Shown: piece after piece, positions 45,870-58,250 of the stretch | How positions within the stretch are numbered: the stretch's first letter is position 1 | How the letters are laid out: every line of letters starts with the position of its first letter | Source of the DNA: Diorhabda sublineata | Taxonomy: Eukaryota; Arthropoda; Insecta; Coleoptera; Chrysomelidae | NCBI RefSeq assembly: GCF_026230105.1 | Contig: NC_079480.1 | Coordinates: 18,704,488-18,768,487, forward strand | Length of the DNA: 64,000 bases | Direction of reading: 5' to 3' | Notes under the pieces: model-generated | What the model was told of the DNA's origin: nothing | Seen by the model: only the letters and a program-made list of their open reading frames with translations | Databases searched by the model: none | Program-made: the position numbers and the translations under genes

Positions 45870-47140
45870 TGTCAGTCGACTGTCACGAAATGTTGCAGAA
45901 ACTCATTAGGATTCCGCTTATATAGCATCAAAAATTGCTCGGAAGTGCTGTAACAATGTAATTAATAGCTGGAGTTTTACGCACTAGAACGTACTTTACG
46001 CACGGTGGTAAAAAATATTTAACCTTATAATTTTGTAATAAGTATCTTTAATAATGAAATTTTCCTTATTTACCATAATTCACACCTCAGCAACTACAAA
46101 GTTAATATTGTTATTAAAATTTTTCCTAATTTTTTCCTTGCTACCCTGCAACAAAGTTTGAGAGATTAAAGTGCCCAAAAATATTCAGTTGGACGGGTCT
46201 GAGGTAAATTAGAGGGTAATCTTGTTTTGATAAGTCTCAAACGTGATATTGACGTACAGAATATAGTAATTTAATGAGGCAATTGTTAATATACCCTATC
46301 TGGAACTACCCCCTTAGTTGACGACAGCATCTTGGTATCCATGCTAATTAGTTTTGGGTTATTTTTAGGACACTTTCATGTTTTTGGTATGGAACTGACT
46401 CTTTCCTTTGATGTTATTACCAGGAGGTTTAGATATGGTATTATTTCTTCACATTCTGCGTGACATATTTCGGTTTTAAAAATAAACTCATGAATATGTC
46501 GAATTGAATTATTAGAAAATGCTTTCTCTAATTTCCAAGCGTCTGACATAAAAAGGACTTGCCTAAAAAAAAACTGTTAATTCTTTCAAATATAAAGGAT
46601 TGTTGATTATTGTCTCTTTTTAATTAACGTAATGTCCATACAGTAAATATATTCCCGACTTTCATCCACCCTCCGAATACATCCCATTATTTCAATGGTA
46701 TATACACCATTTATACCGAGACTATCACAATGCATATGACTAATGTAGCGGCCTGTAATTATTATTTCATTCAGTCAGTCGTCAGACACCACATCGACAT
46801 ATTTGAGATAGAGTCTGGATATCCTACAGTCGAAAGGCGTTTCTTCTGCAAATGAATTCTAGTTAGTTATATTCGTTTCATATTTCGATTTAAAACTAAA
46901 TAGCGTGAACACATATTAAAGTTAATTATTTCACTTGATGAATCGTATAAAATAAATGTCAAAGTCAAATGTCAATCAACATAACCTAAAACATGAATTA
47001 AACTTTTTCGATCTTTGCCAGCTATAAGAAATTTTACAGATTTTTTATAGAATAAGATATTAATTTGTAATTTCGAAGAAAATAATTAGAGTTTCTTCAG
47101 AATAAGTTAAGTTTAATAAAAAAAAAATAAAAATAAGAAG
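45870..47140. other. No gene recognised
   Basis: AT-rich intron sequence. Confidence 0.35.
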
Positions 47141-47164
47141 AGTTATATACAATATTGTCAGGTT

Positions 47165-47260
47165 TAAAGGGACAGACCCGTATTTCTCTAACTTGTTCCG
47201 CGTCCCGGAACAAAGTGAAACGGGACGCTGTCCCGTATTTTACTTTCACAAGTGACGGAA
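47165..47260. repeat. GC-rich nested inverted repeats
   Basis: gcgtcccg (47200-47207) pairs with cgggacgc (47221-47228) around a 13-nt loop. cgggac-gct-gtcccg (47221-47235) is a second, mutually exclusive hairpin. gggacag at 47169 can pair with ctgtccc at 47228. The segment is a GC island in very AT-rich DNA and may be part of a non-autonomous transposon. Confidence 0.6.
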
Positions 47261-47639
47261 TAAAAAAATTTTTTATTAAAAAAAGAAAAAATATCAAATA
47301 TTTGGTTAGAATATTGTTTTGATCGAAGTAAAACAAATTATTATTTTAAATAATCAAGTTGATTTAAACCTTTCGTTTATTTATAATTATATTTTGATAA
47401 TTTGATTAAAATTAGGTTATAACTTAATATTTATTATATTAATAATAAGGTACAGATGATACATTTTAGAAAAAATACGTTTCCAAAGGTTATTTTTTTA
47501 ACCTTATGTTTCTTTATTTCTATGAGGATTTTTCCACTCCTGCTTTTCTGGAGAAGGGAGGGAGAGAAGATTGATATATTATAAATAATCAATAAATAAC
47601 AATACGAGGGCTAAATGAAAATTCTTCTCATTCTTCTTC

Positions 47640-48600
47640 ATCGTACGTTACGACTTAGTGTTTGCAAGTATGGTTGCCAAGCTGCAGCTGGAATGATGAA
47701 GACCAGATTTCATGCTATCTTGTAAGTGGTCGAGATGTAATCGGTTTTTTTTCCTTTGCAATCTTTGCCAACCTATCATCTGACAAGCTGTCCATGTGGT
47801 CTCTCCATTCCCTTTCTCGCCTATCTCACTACATCCTGGATGTCACATATCTTCCTCATTCTATCATTTCTCTTGTGGTCAAATAATATGTCTTGCTATT
47901 GATCTCAGCGTTTGCATTTCAGTAGTACTTAAAAGCCGCTTAGTTGTGGAGTCTTGTCTGACACAGATCTTGTATATTCAGACTTTGCTCCAGGTAGTCA
48001 AATTACATCTCTCAGGTACCCTGATATTAATGACGCCTTTGTTGTTTGAGCTTTCACTTCATTATTCACATTTCTATTACTTGTTATGTTTTCTCCAGGG
48101 ATATTTGCATGCTAAAAGCTTTGGCTATTTGTTCAAATCTATAGAGTAGCCCTTGTAAGTTATCTTCGTCTTCTCAGATGATCAATGTGTCATCAGCAGT
48201 ATTTTTATCTCAGTTTCCCATCCGGTATCCTCTTCCAGCTTGATTTACCTCGATTAAATCTGATCCATTATATTGCTGAACAAGATCGGGCCGAGTGTAT
48301 ATCAGCGGTCTATTCTACTGCTCAGTTTAATTTCCATTGTGATGTTTATGTCTTCGATTACTTTTATTATGTTGGGGCGAATCTTCCTTCTCTTCAGTAG
48401 AATTGTTACATCCCTCGATCGTACCTTATCGAAGGCTTGGGTGAGATCGATGATATATTCTTATTGGATTCTATAGCCTTTTCCGTAATTTGGGGGATCA
48501 CATATAGCAGACCTCTTCTTTCTGAATCCCTGCTGTTCTTCAGAGATACCAGATGACATCACTTGTTTCGCTAAAAATTTGTATTCCACTCATCAAGCTC
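47640..48600 (-). mobile_element. LINE reverse-transcriptase relic
   Basis: The minus strand in order: EEQQGFRKKRSA near 48530, EYIIDLTQAFDKVRSRDVTI near 48420 (palm motif A, D..+AFD.V), ADDTLII near 48190 (palm motif C, F/YADD), EDEDNLQGLLYRFEQIAKAF near 48130, and a tail with DHMDSLSDDRLAKIAKEKKP near 47770. The order and spacing are those of a complete reverse-transcriptase region, broken by about a dozen frameshifts and stops. Confidence 0.8.
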
Positions 48601-49890
48601 GATCATTTTGTGGATTGTTCTTTACAATTTTTTTGAAAATTGGAAAATTCTTGCATTAAAATTATAACATTAGAATATATCGAAAAAGAAAGAAGTTTTT
48701 TAGTATAACAATAGTTAATTATTATAATACATTCTTGTACTGTAGGATTCTGGGGATATTTCTTCCCTCTGGTTATAGATTTGCATAAATATATTAATGG
48801 CGAATTAATAAGGGCAGCTGTGGATTTACAAACAAAAACTTCGAAAAAACCACAGGACACGAACGCCGTAGAATATGGCACTCTCTTAAAAAACTGAAAT
48901 ATATTTTTCGAGTGCAATGAGCCAAATCATATTCTACGGATACGTGAACCTTATGAAAGGCCATTGTGAAGTTTGGGATAATCGGATACTCCCCGACAAC
49001 AATAGATGCCTACTGTATCTATTTATCTGTCTGTGTGTAGATAGATGCATATTGCGTATACAGTACACCCCATGCAATAAGCCCTCTCTGGCTTTCAAAT
49101 AATAATAGTAATAATTTCACTCACATTGAGAGTGTATGCGAGATGGAAATATCGATCTTAAAAACGCATTGTGAGATTGAGGTTAGTGAACCAATTAAAT
49201 TAAAAATACAGATTTAGAAAAAGGGTTGTTATACTTTCTTATTGTTGGATACATGAAATACGATACGTCATTTAGAAAATGTGGAAAGCTTTTTAAAGAG
49301 AATGTCTTTTGTTATTGTGACATTGATGGTATCATCGATGATATAGTCTGTCTTCATAACCAATCACGATAGTAGTAAACGAATAAAATGTCAATGACTT
49401 CTGTTGATTGTTGTTATTTTCTAGCGAATCCATTGACCGCTTTTTGTTGTATTTACATTTCTTTTTAAATACTGTTTCTGATTTTTCACACGCTTTATTT
49501 TCCATATTCAGTATACAGTTGATTTACTAACTAAACAACTGAGAATGAAATCTAAAAGGTTATAATCCTGTGGAATCCAGCTACAAAATCTATGAACTAA
49601 ATTATTACGAAATAACTTACTGTTCGTTAGTCTCGCTGAAACTCGATAACGCATCCGTAATATTTGACATTTGACAATCAAATATATGTAAATTGATAAA
49701 TCGTAAGTTTTGTCTCAAATTAAATTTCTGAACGCAAAAATAATATTTGACATTTGACAAGCAAGTATATGTCACAGACGAAGAGTGCATCCTTCTATGT
49801 TTGTGAGAACTTTCTTTACTTAGGTGATACTTTGTGATAGTGACATTTCATGCTATGTGCTCTTTTTTTGTTGACCTTTTGTGATAGTGA
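48601..49890. other. No gene recognised
   Basis: Two similar phrases (atatttgacatttgacaa at 49660-49680 and 49742-49762) form a short 80-bp-spaced repeat. The 104-codon minus frame at 48603-48917 has no known domain. Confidence 0.35.
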
Positions 49891-49896
49891 CACTTT

Positions 49897-50480
49897 ACTG
49901 GTAACATGCTAATATTTTTGCAACAAAATGAAACTGAAAATATGTTTGGGAAGCAGTTATTAGACATTGGAAATAATAAAATCGCAGTGGACACCTCGAC
50001 CGGATTCGTAACATCACCCACAAATTTCTGTCACATCTCAAAAGAAAAACTTATGCGGCGTGTTTTCTCAGATAAAGCGCAACAGTTAAATAACCATAAT
50101 TAACTAGGTGAACGAGCGATATAAGCGGCGAAGAAAAAAGATGTCGAGGATCCCTATGAGACCATTTAGAATTTCCTTTCAGAACAGTTGGCTTCCTTCA
50201 AATCAGTCGACACCGTTATGAACCAGGATGACTAAGTCAACTATCCACTACCACCGATGATTCTATAGGGGTTAACATTCGATATTAAACGTTCACAATT
50301 TCTGGTACGTTTGGCCTTTGCCATGACCATAAATAAATCGCAAGGCCAGTCGTTGGATGTATGTGGAATCAACTTGGAGTTTCCCTGATTCGCACATGGA
50401 CAATTATACGTCTCGTCATTTTTATTTATTTATGCTCCACAAAACAAAACAAAAAACATAGTTCATCAGAAAGCTGTAAA
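49897..50480 (+). mobile_element. Helitron helicase (Pif1-like) C-terminal relic
   Basis: The plus frame from 49906 reads GKQLLDIGNNKIAVDTSTGF, then shifts through GERAI-AAKKKDVE, SFKSVDTVMNQDD and VNYP. It then reads RLAFAMTINKSQGQSLDVCG and INLEFP, followed by AHGQLYVS. These are the late helicase motifs (V: MTINKSQGQSLDVCG; VI: HGQLYVA.SR) of Helitron-encoded Pif1-type helicases. An internal stretch including the LRN.....CNGTRL segment is deleted, and several stops are present. Confidence 0.85.
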
Positions 50481-50489
50481 TTGATTTAC

Positions 50490-51290
50490 AGACTGTTTAA
50501 TAACTGTGGGCGTCTGTGATTATCAAATTGAAACCTTATAAATGGCCAGTATTTGAGAAAAATTCTGCTTTTTAAGTAAATAATAATAAAACTTCATTCA
50601 TACCGAGCATTTTCTTTATTTGTTATATAGAGAAAAATGCTAGAACCGCATCTATTTCCGAAAATATGTTATAATAACCATAATACACAAAAGCAAAAAT
50701 TCCAGATGCCGCAACAAGAGAGTCCGTAGGTAAACTGTACTGTTTATTTACTATGCCGGTCTCAATCGCATGCAATTAATTGCATAGTTTAACGTGTAGT
50801 GCAGAGTAAATATACAAACCGATGTTGACCGTACCTCTGTGCTATCAGCCATTTTGAGAGGTCGGATATGCCAATTTCGGCTAAAGGGCAATACTAATAT
50901 GCCGAGAGCTGATGACGCTCTCAACGGCTACTGCGATGACCGCAAAACCACTGCCGTAGTTGACAATGGAGAATGGACGCGGCCGTTCTAACCGCAAGCA
51001 TCATACAGTCACCCGGTATTATTGCTTTATTTCATTTAAATAACCCAAACACATTTTCATTGGTATCATTAAATGCATTCGGTCGTCGTTTATGCGCTTA
51101 GATATTACATTTCAATACAATTTGTATGAATTTGTTATTTCTTGTTTATAATTATAAACAAAATTAAGAGGAAGTTCAGTCGAGATTTTTTCTTTGAGTC
51201 CATCATTGATTATTTCTAAAATAGCGTCCAGGTTTTAGCGAAACACACTTTTTTTCAAATAATCGATTAATAAGTTAAGTTGGGAGCACT
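50490..51290. other. GC-richer intron stretch with palindromes
   Basis: A perfect 16-bp palindrome atgcaattaattgcat lies at 50770-50785, and a gagagc/gctctc hairpin near 50912-50930. 50860-51020 is GC-rich. It could be the non-coding 3' part of the Helitron or a dac enhancer; neither is shown. Confidence 0.35.
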
Positions 51291-51299
51291 TTGGGAAAA

Positions 51300-51625
51300 A
51301 ATACATTTAAAGACAAAATTGAAGAAGAAGAAATTTTTCATAAGTGAGAATTTAAAAAAAAAAGATTTTCGTGATAAAACAACTTTGTATACTTTGAGGC
51401 GTCACGAAAATAGAGGTCTATAAGGCATAGGACTTAGTTTTATTATGTCATCAGGTATCAAAGACATTTAAAGACAAAATTGAAGAAAAGTATTGAAATT
51501 TTATAACTCAGGTTTATAGAAAGTGATTTTGTTGATAAAACCACTCTGTACACTTTGATGTGTCACGAAACTAGAGGAATATATAGTATAAATGGAGCTC
51601 CAGGCCTTTAACGCCTATGATTTAG
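51300..51625. repeat. 161-bp tandem duplication
   Basis: atttaaagacaaaattgaag at 51305 and 51466. Each copy continues through gataaaac-ac-ttgta-actttga, then tgtcacgaaa-tagagg, and ends in a tcatcagg phrase. Confidence 0.8.
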
Positions 51626-51659
51626 ATTCCTTACGTCATCAGGAATAAATTGCTTTGAC

Positions 51660-51960
51660 ACTTCTTCTCCACAGGTAGCGAATCTCAATTCCTTTTTGCT
51701 TCTCTCAATATCTTGCTCCTCTCCAATATCTTTCAACGCTGCACGCAAACAATTTTTCTTTGGCTTTCGACTTCTTCTTTTACCCTTACCTTTCCAGTCA
51801 TCTCGCTACCATCTCATTCTTCTAGCTTTTATGTAACTTGCTACTTATATGTATCTATACAGATTCTCAAGTTCTTGATGACTTGTTATTTCTTCTACTC
51901 CAAAGTCTTTAATTTGTTTATATTCTCCTCAACGTCTTTCTTTACCTAATAACCAGTTTT
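51660..51960 (-). mobile_element. LINE 3' end fragment
   Basis: The minus strand reads LYRYI-VASYIKARRMRW-RD, then RRSRKPKKNCLRAALKDIGE and IERSKKELRFAT. This is the IK.RR+RW.GH...........RP+..W...+..D+.........R..WR pattern of LINE polyprotein ends. Confidence 0.6.
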
Positions 51961-51969
51961 GTTTATTCT

Positions 51970-53330
51970 GCCTTTGTTCAAACCCATATTTTCTTTCGTA
52001 TGCTACTGTTCGTTATTCTTCTTCTTCAGTCGAGCAATAATATATTACTCATGACTCATTTTCAATCACAGGCACAATAAGTTTTTCCACTCCTTTAATA
52101 TTTAATACGTCATAATGCTGTAATAGCCAGTAGTTTTGAGATTTCTTTTCCATATTATGTTTTACAATTACTTATCAGTTATAAACTTCACTCAACCGTC
52201 CGAAGATAAATAAAGTATTATTTAATACAAACTCAGGTAGTTAATTTGAATTTTGTATACATGTAATTTCATTTAACGCCTAGACATTTCATAGAATGCC
52301 TAGTCGAACCATGGAATGAATTCTCAATTCCATACGTCACCTAAAATGATTCGGTATTTCATAGAATGTCTGATATGGCATGATTTGCCTGTACCATTTA
52401 CGTTTTGCTATCTCATATGAAGTTTTTGATACCCTTAATTTCACAGATACCGTTATTTTAGAAATAAACTCTTATGTCCACGATGGAAAATTATAATGTG
52501 TGATAATATTTACTAGATCCATAAGATCCTGTATAGAGTTTAGTTTATATAGTTTCTCGTGTACAAGAATCATTTTTGAGGATAATTTCACGTAATCCTG
52601 TCAAAAATTGATAGGTTTGAACATGTAATTCGGGTTCAATATTATGTAATCCTTTATTGGAATAAATATGTATGCTACACCTCTTTTTATAGTCCCAGAT
52701 TTCGATTTGTATTTCAGCCGACTCGAATCCTTTATCACAGTTTCCTTGCTGCATATATTACTTCATTTTTTTCTGTACAACACCTGTAGTTACCAGTGTT
52801 TTGATCACTTCAGGAAACCAGTGAAATGCATGGGATTTTCTTGTTAAATTCGATGATTGATTCAAGTAATAGTTTGCGTTTAATAGTCTTGATAACTCCC
52901 AGACTTGTCAAAATCGTGGAGGATGTTTTTTTATTTAGACATAGCCGAATACGTTATATAATTTTGGTTATTTATTATAGTTTATTTTGGTGGATGAAGT
53001 CGTTTGTATAAAATATACTATACCGAAAAACACTTAATAATTACAATGTTTTTTTTAAAAACTCTCTTTTTTTATCTGTTTCATTCATTTAATACAATTT
53101 TACTCAGTATACATAAAGTGAATAATTACGACAAAGAAAAATTACTGAGTAGCCAGGTGCAGTATATTCATTAATTACCGCTTTTGGTATAGATTGTTAT
53201 CCTAAAAATGCATGAAATTTTATACCGTTTATATCAAGTATACTTCCTTAGTAGTTATTAAACTAGTTTTTTGTTTTTCTTTTAAATTGCATGAAATTTA
53301 GAGAACCAGTCTAACAAAAACATTGCATAC
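51970..53330. other. Intron sequence with a small repeated motif
   Basis: atttcatagaatg(c/t)ct occurs at 52285 and 52350. No gene is supported; frames up to 69 codons have no family resemblance. Confidence 0.35.
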
Positions 53331-53334
53331 GAAG

Positions 53335-54082
53335 TTTGCCGCTTAAGTTTCGAGACATGGCTACACTGATATGAATATGTCAAACATGACATTGCCATTA
53401 TAAAGTTTGACATTTGTAATGGAGAACGTACTCAGAACGTGTTGTCGTGTACGAGTACGATTTGATTGGTTTACAAATACTTGAAACATTCATCTTGGCT
53501 AACATGATTTTCGACGTGGATTGAATCAACAGCAGTGTGCCGATATTTGGTGATAAAGCACCATCTCGAGTCACCGTGTTTGGCACTTAGCTGCAGGATA
53601 AATATCGTGCAGGTCGTCCAAAAGCGGCTGTACCAGGAAACATTAATATTCATGCTGTACGTAAACTGATATCGCAAGATATATTGCATAAACCTTCTGC
53701 TTGTTGGATAACGCTCTCAATAAAAGAAATGCAGAAAAAATTCAACTGCGCTTCTTCAAAAGTTGTCTATAAGTCTTATAATGCGAGCTCTCACACATAA
53801 GTTCAATCAAACATGTTTTTGAACATTTAAAACATGTAAGTGATGGGTAATTCTCCGTATAGTTAATGTTTGACACCCAATTATATATTCTCAGTCTTGT
53901 AGATCAAAAATAAATTGAGACGTCAACGTTTTTTTACAAGGTTAATGCGTTCAAATTAAATGTTTTGGAGGTATCTCAATCGGAATGGAAAATAATGGTT
54001 CAAATGCATGAAAAAGTGCTATAGAAATAAAGCTGTATCTAATTATAAATATATTTGTTTATCTCGGAACTTAAGTAGCAAA
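53335..54082 (+). mobile_element. Mariner element with both terminal repeats and an internal deletion
   Basis: Ends: tttgccgcttaagtttcgag at 53335-53354 and ctcggaacttaagtagcaaa at 54063-54082, inverted with few mismatches. The transposase starts at 53419 (MENVLRT). It continues GLNQQQCADIFGDKAPSRVT near 53530, AGRPKAAVPGNINIHAVRKL, then ISQD near 53620 (helix-turn-helix and linker), and resumes at NAFKLNVLEVSQSEWK near 53950, the C-terminal helix. The entire catalytic DDD core is missing, so at about 750 bp it could only have moved with outside help. Confidence 0.8.
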
Positions 54083-54089
54083 GGTAAGA

Positions 54090-54690
54090 CATAATTTTTG
54101 TAATCTAATAAACGTTCATTATAAAAAAAATTTCCATCCGTATCCTGTCAAAACTGTCAAAAAAATGTAACATTTCCGTATATCTATTGATGCGCGATGA
54201 AAAACTTTTTACTGTCAAAATAATTCACAAAATGTGGGATATTACTTTATGAAGAATTTATTTTTAACATAATCAATTATTAATTAATAAATCATCATAA
54301 ATATCATAAGACAATTCCATTTATTGGTTTTAATTAATAAAATTACTTCTAACATAAATTCCCGAAGATGTTCTACGCTGCAGCGCGAACCGTTAGATAT
54401 TTTTTGAAGCCTTGATTCCATATTTTCATCAAACATTTCAAATGTGATTGGAAGAAATGGAACAATTCAATATTTAGCTAGAAATCTCCATGTTGTTATT
54501 CAAACTATCTTCTACGTATGCTTCTGCTACGGAGGAAGATTTCCAACCACCGTGACGTTTTATAGTCTTATTTTCTTCAAGATCACAGTCGTTTAAAAGC
54601 TATAACATCATCATCAGCCTTTCAATCATTTGGATTATGGCTATCGCTTATAGCGCTTTTTTTGAAGTAGATTACTCCTCGTTTTCTGTT
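54090..54690. other. No gene recognised
   Basis: AT-rich intron sequence without supported features. Confidence 0.35.
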
Positions 54691-54699
54691 TTTGTCTTC

Positions 54700-55455
54700 T
54701 TTATAGTTTATCGTTTGATTGGGCTCCTTTTATTATTATTTCCCATGACTTTCGATTCCGGGATTTTGCTCTCCAGTTCTCTATATTAAGTGTTCTTATG
54801 TCCTCGTCTATTTCGTTTCTCCAAGTCTTTCTCAGCCTGCAACTTCTCCTTGGCCACAATGGGGTCCATTGCGTTATTCTTTCGATCATTCGATCATTTG
54901 TTTTTCTTCTCATTATATCCCCAGACCAGTTGAGTCTTTGTGATTATATGTATCTCACTATATGTTCCCTCCTTTCTTTCTACCTTCCTTTGAAGTTCTT
55001 CTTATTAGGGTTTTGTACTATTTTATTTTGTTTTTTTAATTATGTTACATTTATGTTTTTTGTTCTTCCATTGACTTGATAACCTTTTTGTATCCTTTCC
55101 TTTATCCCGTCTCTGGTTGTTTGTCCTAACGTTATTCCTGGATAGTTATTTAGTCCCTATTTTCATATATTTTGTTTTTTCTACATTTATTTCTAGTTCG
55201 TAATTGCTTGCTTCTTCTTCTAATTTGTTGATCGTCTTTATTAATTCCCTTCATCCATTTGCTATGATAGTTATTACATCATCTGCGTATTCTACTATCT
55301 GTATTTTGTCTATTATAATGTTCTTATTTTGTGATCCTGCGTTTTTCACAATGTCTTTCAATATTATATTGAATAGCTTCGGTGACATTGGGTCTCCCTG
55401 TTCGAAACCTTTATTTGTGTGTGTCATTTCTGATGTGTTGTCTACCAATAACTAA
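54700..55455 (-). mobile_element. LINE reverse-transcriptase relic
   Basis: Minus frame 55448-55251 reads EMTHTNKGFEQGDPMSPKLF, then NIILKDIV and IVEYADDVITII. This contains the QGDP.SP.LFN motif B and an intact YADD motif C. Frame 54913-54701 holds the distal part (ERITQWTPLWPRRSCRLRKT, then WRNEIDEDIR). Between them the sequence is frameshifted. Confidence 0.8.
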
Positions 55456-55459
55456 TCAG

Positions 55460-56100
55460 GACAAAAAACCACGTCAAGATATATTGGAAGTATTTATTTT
55501 CATTATATTTCAGACGATGTATATTTATGGTCGTACAAAAAATGTTGTTTGTATTTCGTGTAAAAAATTCCCACTTATATCTTATTTTCCTGTTCTAAAT
55601 ATAAAATCAGAAATGTTGAAAGTAATTTTAATTTATTCAACTGACGTTTTTGACGAGAAGAATGTTTATAACTTCATTTTTATACAATACAATTTAATTT
55701 TGTTTACAATATTGCGAAAACTACGTACGCTGTTATTTCTCGACCTTCTAGTGATCCACTATTGGTTCGTTCAGGCGTGCAATTTTTATGAAGACATGTA
55801 ATTTTCAGCAGTTTTGCTTCCAGTCCTATGCACGAACCTCGAGATTTGAATATCGATTATTTTGGTTTCTTTTAGCCACGGGTGATTTTTTTTATTGTTG
55901 CTGCAGGTTTTTAACATCTGCTTCGACAACAGTTCAATTTTTTTAAAAAATTATGAAAAAAAAAGTTTTATTCTGTTTTAAGTCATAAATCGGATTTTAA
56001 TATGAGCATGCCTACGTCTTCTAATGGGAAAGGAAATATAGTTATTACACCAAATCATCTATAATTTTTTTTTAAATTCATGGGAATTCCTATTGGCAGA
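55460..56100. other. No gene recognised
   Basis: AT-rich. The 139-codon plus frame 55382-55801 overlaps the antisense LINE at its start and shows no domain. Confidence 0.3.
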
Positions 56101-56104
56101 GAGC

Positions 56105-56250
56105 AGGGGCGGATCCAGGATTTAGGTTTGGGGGAGGGCACCGCCGGGGGTCGGTGGTATGGAATACCCCACAGGCTAATGGGGTCCGAGGATTCTCCCC
56201 CAGAAATTTTAATGGGAAAACACTCTTTAGCCCCAATTCAGTGATTTACA
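56105..56250. mobile_element. hAT-like transposon terminus
   Basis: caggggcggatccaggattt at 56105 followed by a G-rich tract (gggggagggcaccgccgggg) and attctcccccagaaatttta is the familiar beginning of hAT-type elements in insects. The other end and any transposase were not found, so it is probably a truncated or non-autonomous copy. Confidence 0.45.
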
Positions 56251-56559
56251 TTTTATTTTTAATAGTTAATGTTATGAAATCTTGTTCTTTAAGTTCAGTC
56301 TAAAATGAATACAATTTTTGTATATACATACCGAAAATGTAGTCTGTAGGCCTACTCCAATAACTGTCATGACAATTTTAGAATAATTTAAGGGAATAAT
56401 ACACCATGAAGCTCTAGAAATTGATTATTGATTAATAGGTTAACGATTGTTTCGTTTTCTTTAAATATTTTAATCAGATTTATACTCTTGAAAGTTTACT
56501 CCAACAGTCATGTCTTCTTCGATTTCTTCTGCTTCCTCTTGGCTGGATGTTCATAAATT

Positions 56560-57250
56560 GTTCAAACGTGGCTGAGTCGTTAGTCACTTCATTAAAATCA
56601 CAGTAATCTTTTTACAGCCACATTTGGAACTAAACTGTAATTGGAAAAAATAGTGTTGAGGAGTTTTTCTGGAACAGCTGGGAGTATAGTTTTAATCGGT
56701 TCCAGAGTTTTATCTATCAATTTCCAACTCCAATCTTCTGGGTTCATTTGATTGCCTAGCCATGTTTGAATAGCAGATGCTGGAGTAAAACATGATAGTT
56801 GTATTTGTCAGTCAGTCAGTCAAATCTTTTTTTTTTCGAATAATTAAAATACTGACTTTACATTGCTGACGAAGTGTCGTTGTCATGGATAAACTTGAAG
56901 ATTATATTTTTGTTCAGTGTTGAACCTTTCCAAGTTTTAGAAAATAAATTATTTTGTCCATTGGAGTCATTGCAGAAAGTAGTACTAACAAATCAATATC
57001 TTCACCAACTTCAATTGTTGTGTTTGTTGCATTAAATTTTTCTATTGCTGTTTCAATTATGAGGATATCTGCGTCATTTTGAGCTTGTTTCACTGCAATA
57101 TTCGCAGCTGTTAATTTGTCACTTAACATGGAAATAAAACGAGATTTATTATTGTTGATTTGATGGAACTGTCATAAATTCATCAAAGATAATCTCGGAA
57201 CCCAATGATGTTTTTGTAGTTTGACGACGTTCTTACTGTAGCCTGAACTC
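56560..57250 (-). pseudogene. Relic of the repetitive PIN-nuclease-like gene family (copy 3)
   Basis: Minus frame 57129-56914 reads MLSDKLTAANIAVKQAQNDA, then DILIIETAIEKFNATNTTIE and VGEDIDLLVLLSAM, with the paired acids of a PIN/FEN-like core (NDAD; GEDID). Upstream lie FDE-type sequence and the TSQ..L stretch near 57170. Downstream the minus strand gives TPASAIQTWLGNQMNPEDWS, then WKLIDKTLEPIKTILPAVPE and KLLNTIFSN (56640-56790), followed by a decayed Cys-rich tail. The order equals that of 12350-13310. Function unknown; nuclease activity is inferred. Confidence 0.65.
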
Positions 57251-57254
57251 AGGA

Positions 57255-58245
57255 ATGGTAACTTTTTAGAAAAAAATAATAGATACTATTTTTGTAGACA
57301 ATTTCAAGATCTACAACTTTGGTTTGAAGTTTTTTTTTGATAAACTTACCGTTTATGAGAAAAATCTAAAAAAAAACAAAAATAATTCCTAAGGAAGAAC
57401 CTGCTACAAAGGGCGGTCCCATCGGCCGGAGAAGTGATGATGACAGTTTTTTTTTTGTATTGTATTCAACGACTATCTTCAAAAAGTATTTGTGGAGAAG
57501 TTGCTTGATAAGGAATACCGAGAGGAGTGAAATCCATTTAAAGTCATGCAGGATTCATACACGTAGGATTTGACTTATTGCGATTGGAATTATTTAAAAA
57601 ATATCACGTGGGCACTGATATGAATCTATTTGAGAAAAAGTTTGTACTAGATATCATTTGTACGACATTATCCAGAATTGATATAGTAGTTAATAATCAT
57701 ATAAATTAGTGAACCTTACCCGTATTAAATATTCTATCATATCAAAAATTTTTTGGTCAAAGTGTGTATAACTTTATGTTCGCAACGAACTAAAATGCAT
57801 AATATCAAATTATTTCAAATGTCGACGTATTTAACCACTGTCAATCACACCTAATGTTCAGATAAGCTGATACAAATAGCGTGTTGGACGATAATCTTTA
57901 CGTTAAGTATATACAACGGTCAAAATCGCATACGAAACATAAAACACGCAAACGCACTGCACGCAACTTGTGTAAGTTAACAATCGCGAAGTGATTTCGA
58001 CCACTCGAAAGACTTTAAACCACTTCAACGGCTCGTTTCATACGATTAATCTTCATATTTCAATGGATATTAAATTTTATTAATCGTGCTAAATTGTCTC
58101 GAAAGATTCACCAGATCCAAAATTATTGTTTTTATGCCTTAACGGAAGTGTGACATTTCACTTATGTGTTTCCGAAACCATAAACTTTTATAGTATTCTT
58201 ACCTGAGAAATACTATCGTTAACATTAATAATATGCATTCAATTT
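57255..58245. other. Intron sequence, partly CpG-containing
   Basis: 57890-58020 has more CpG than its surroundings (gtcaaaatcgcatacgaaac, ggctcgtttcatacga). No motif cluster or frame is supported. Confidence 0.3.
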
Positions 58246-58250
58246 CTTAC

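Noticed and set aside
55382..55801. 139-codon plus-strand frame
   Set aside because: Its first part is antisense to the LINE QGDP motif region, and the remainder has no recognisable feature.
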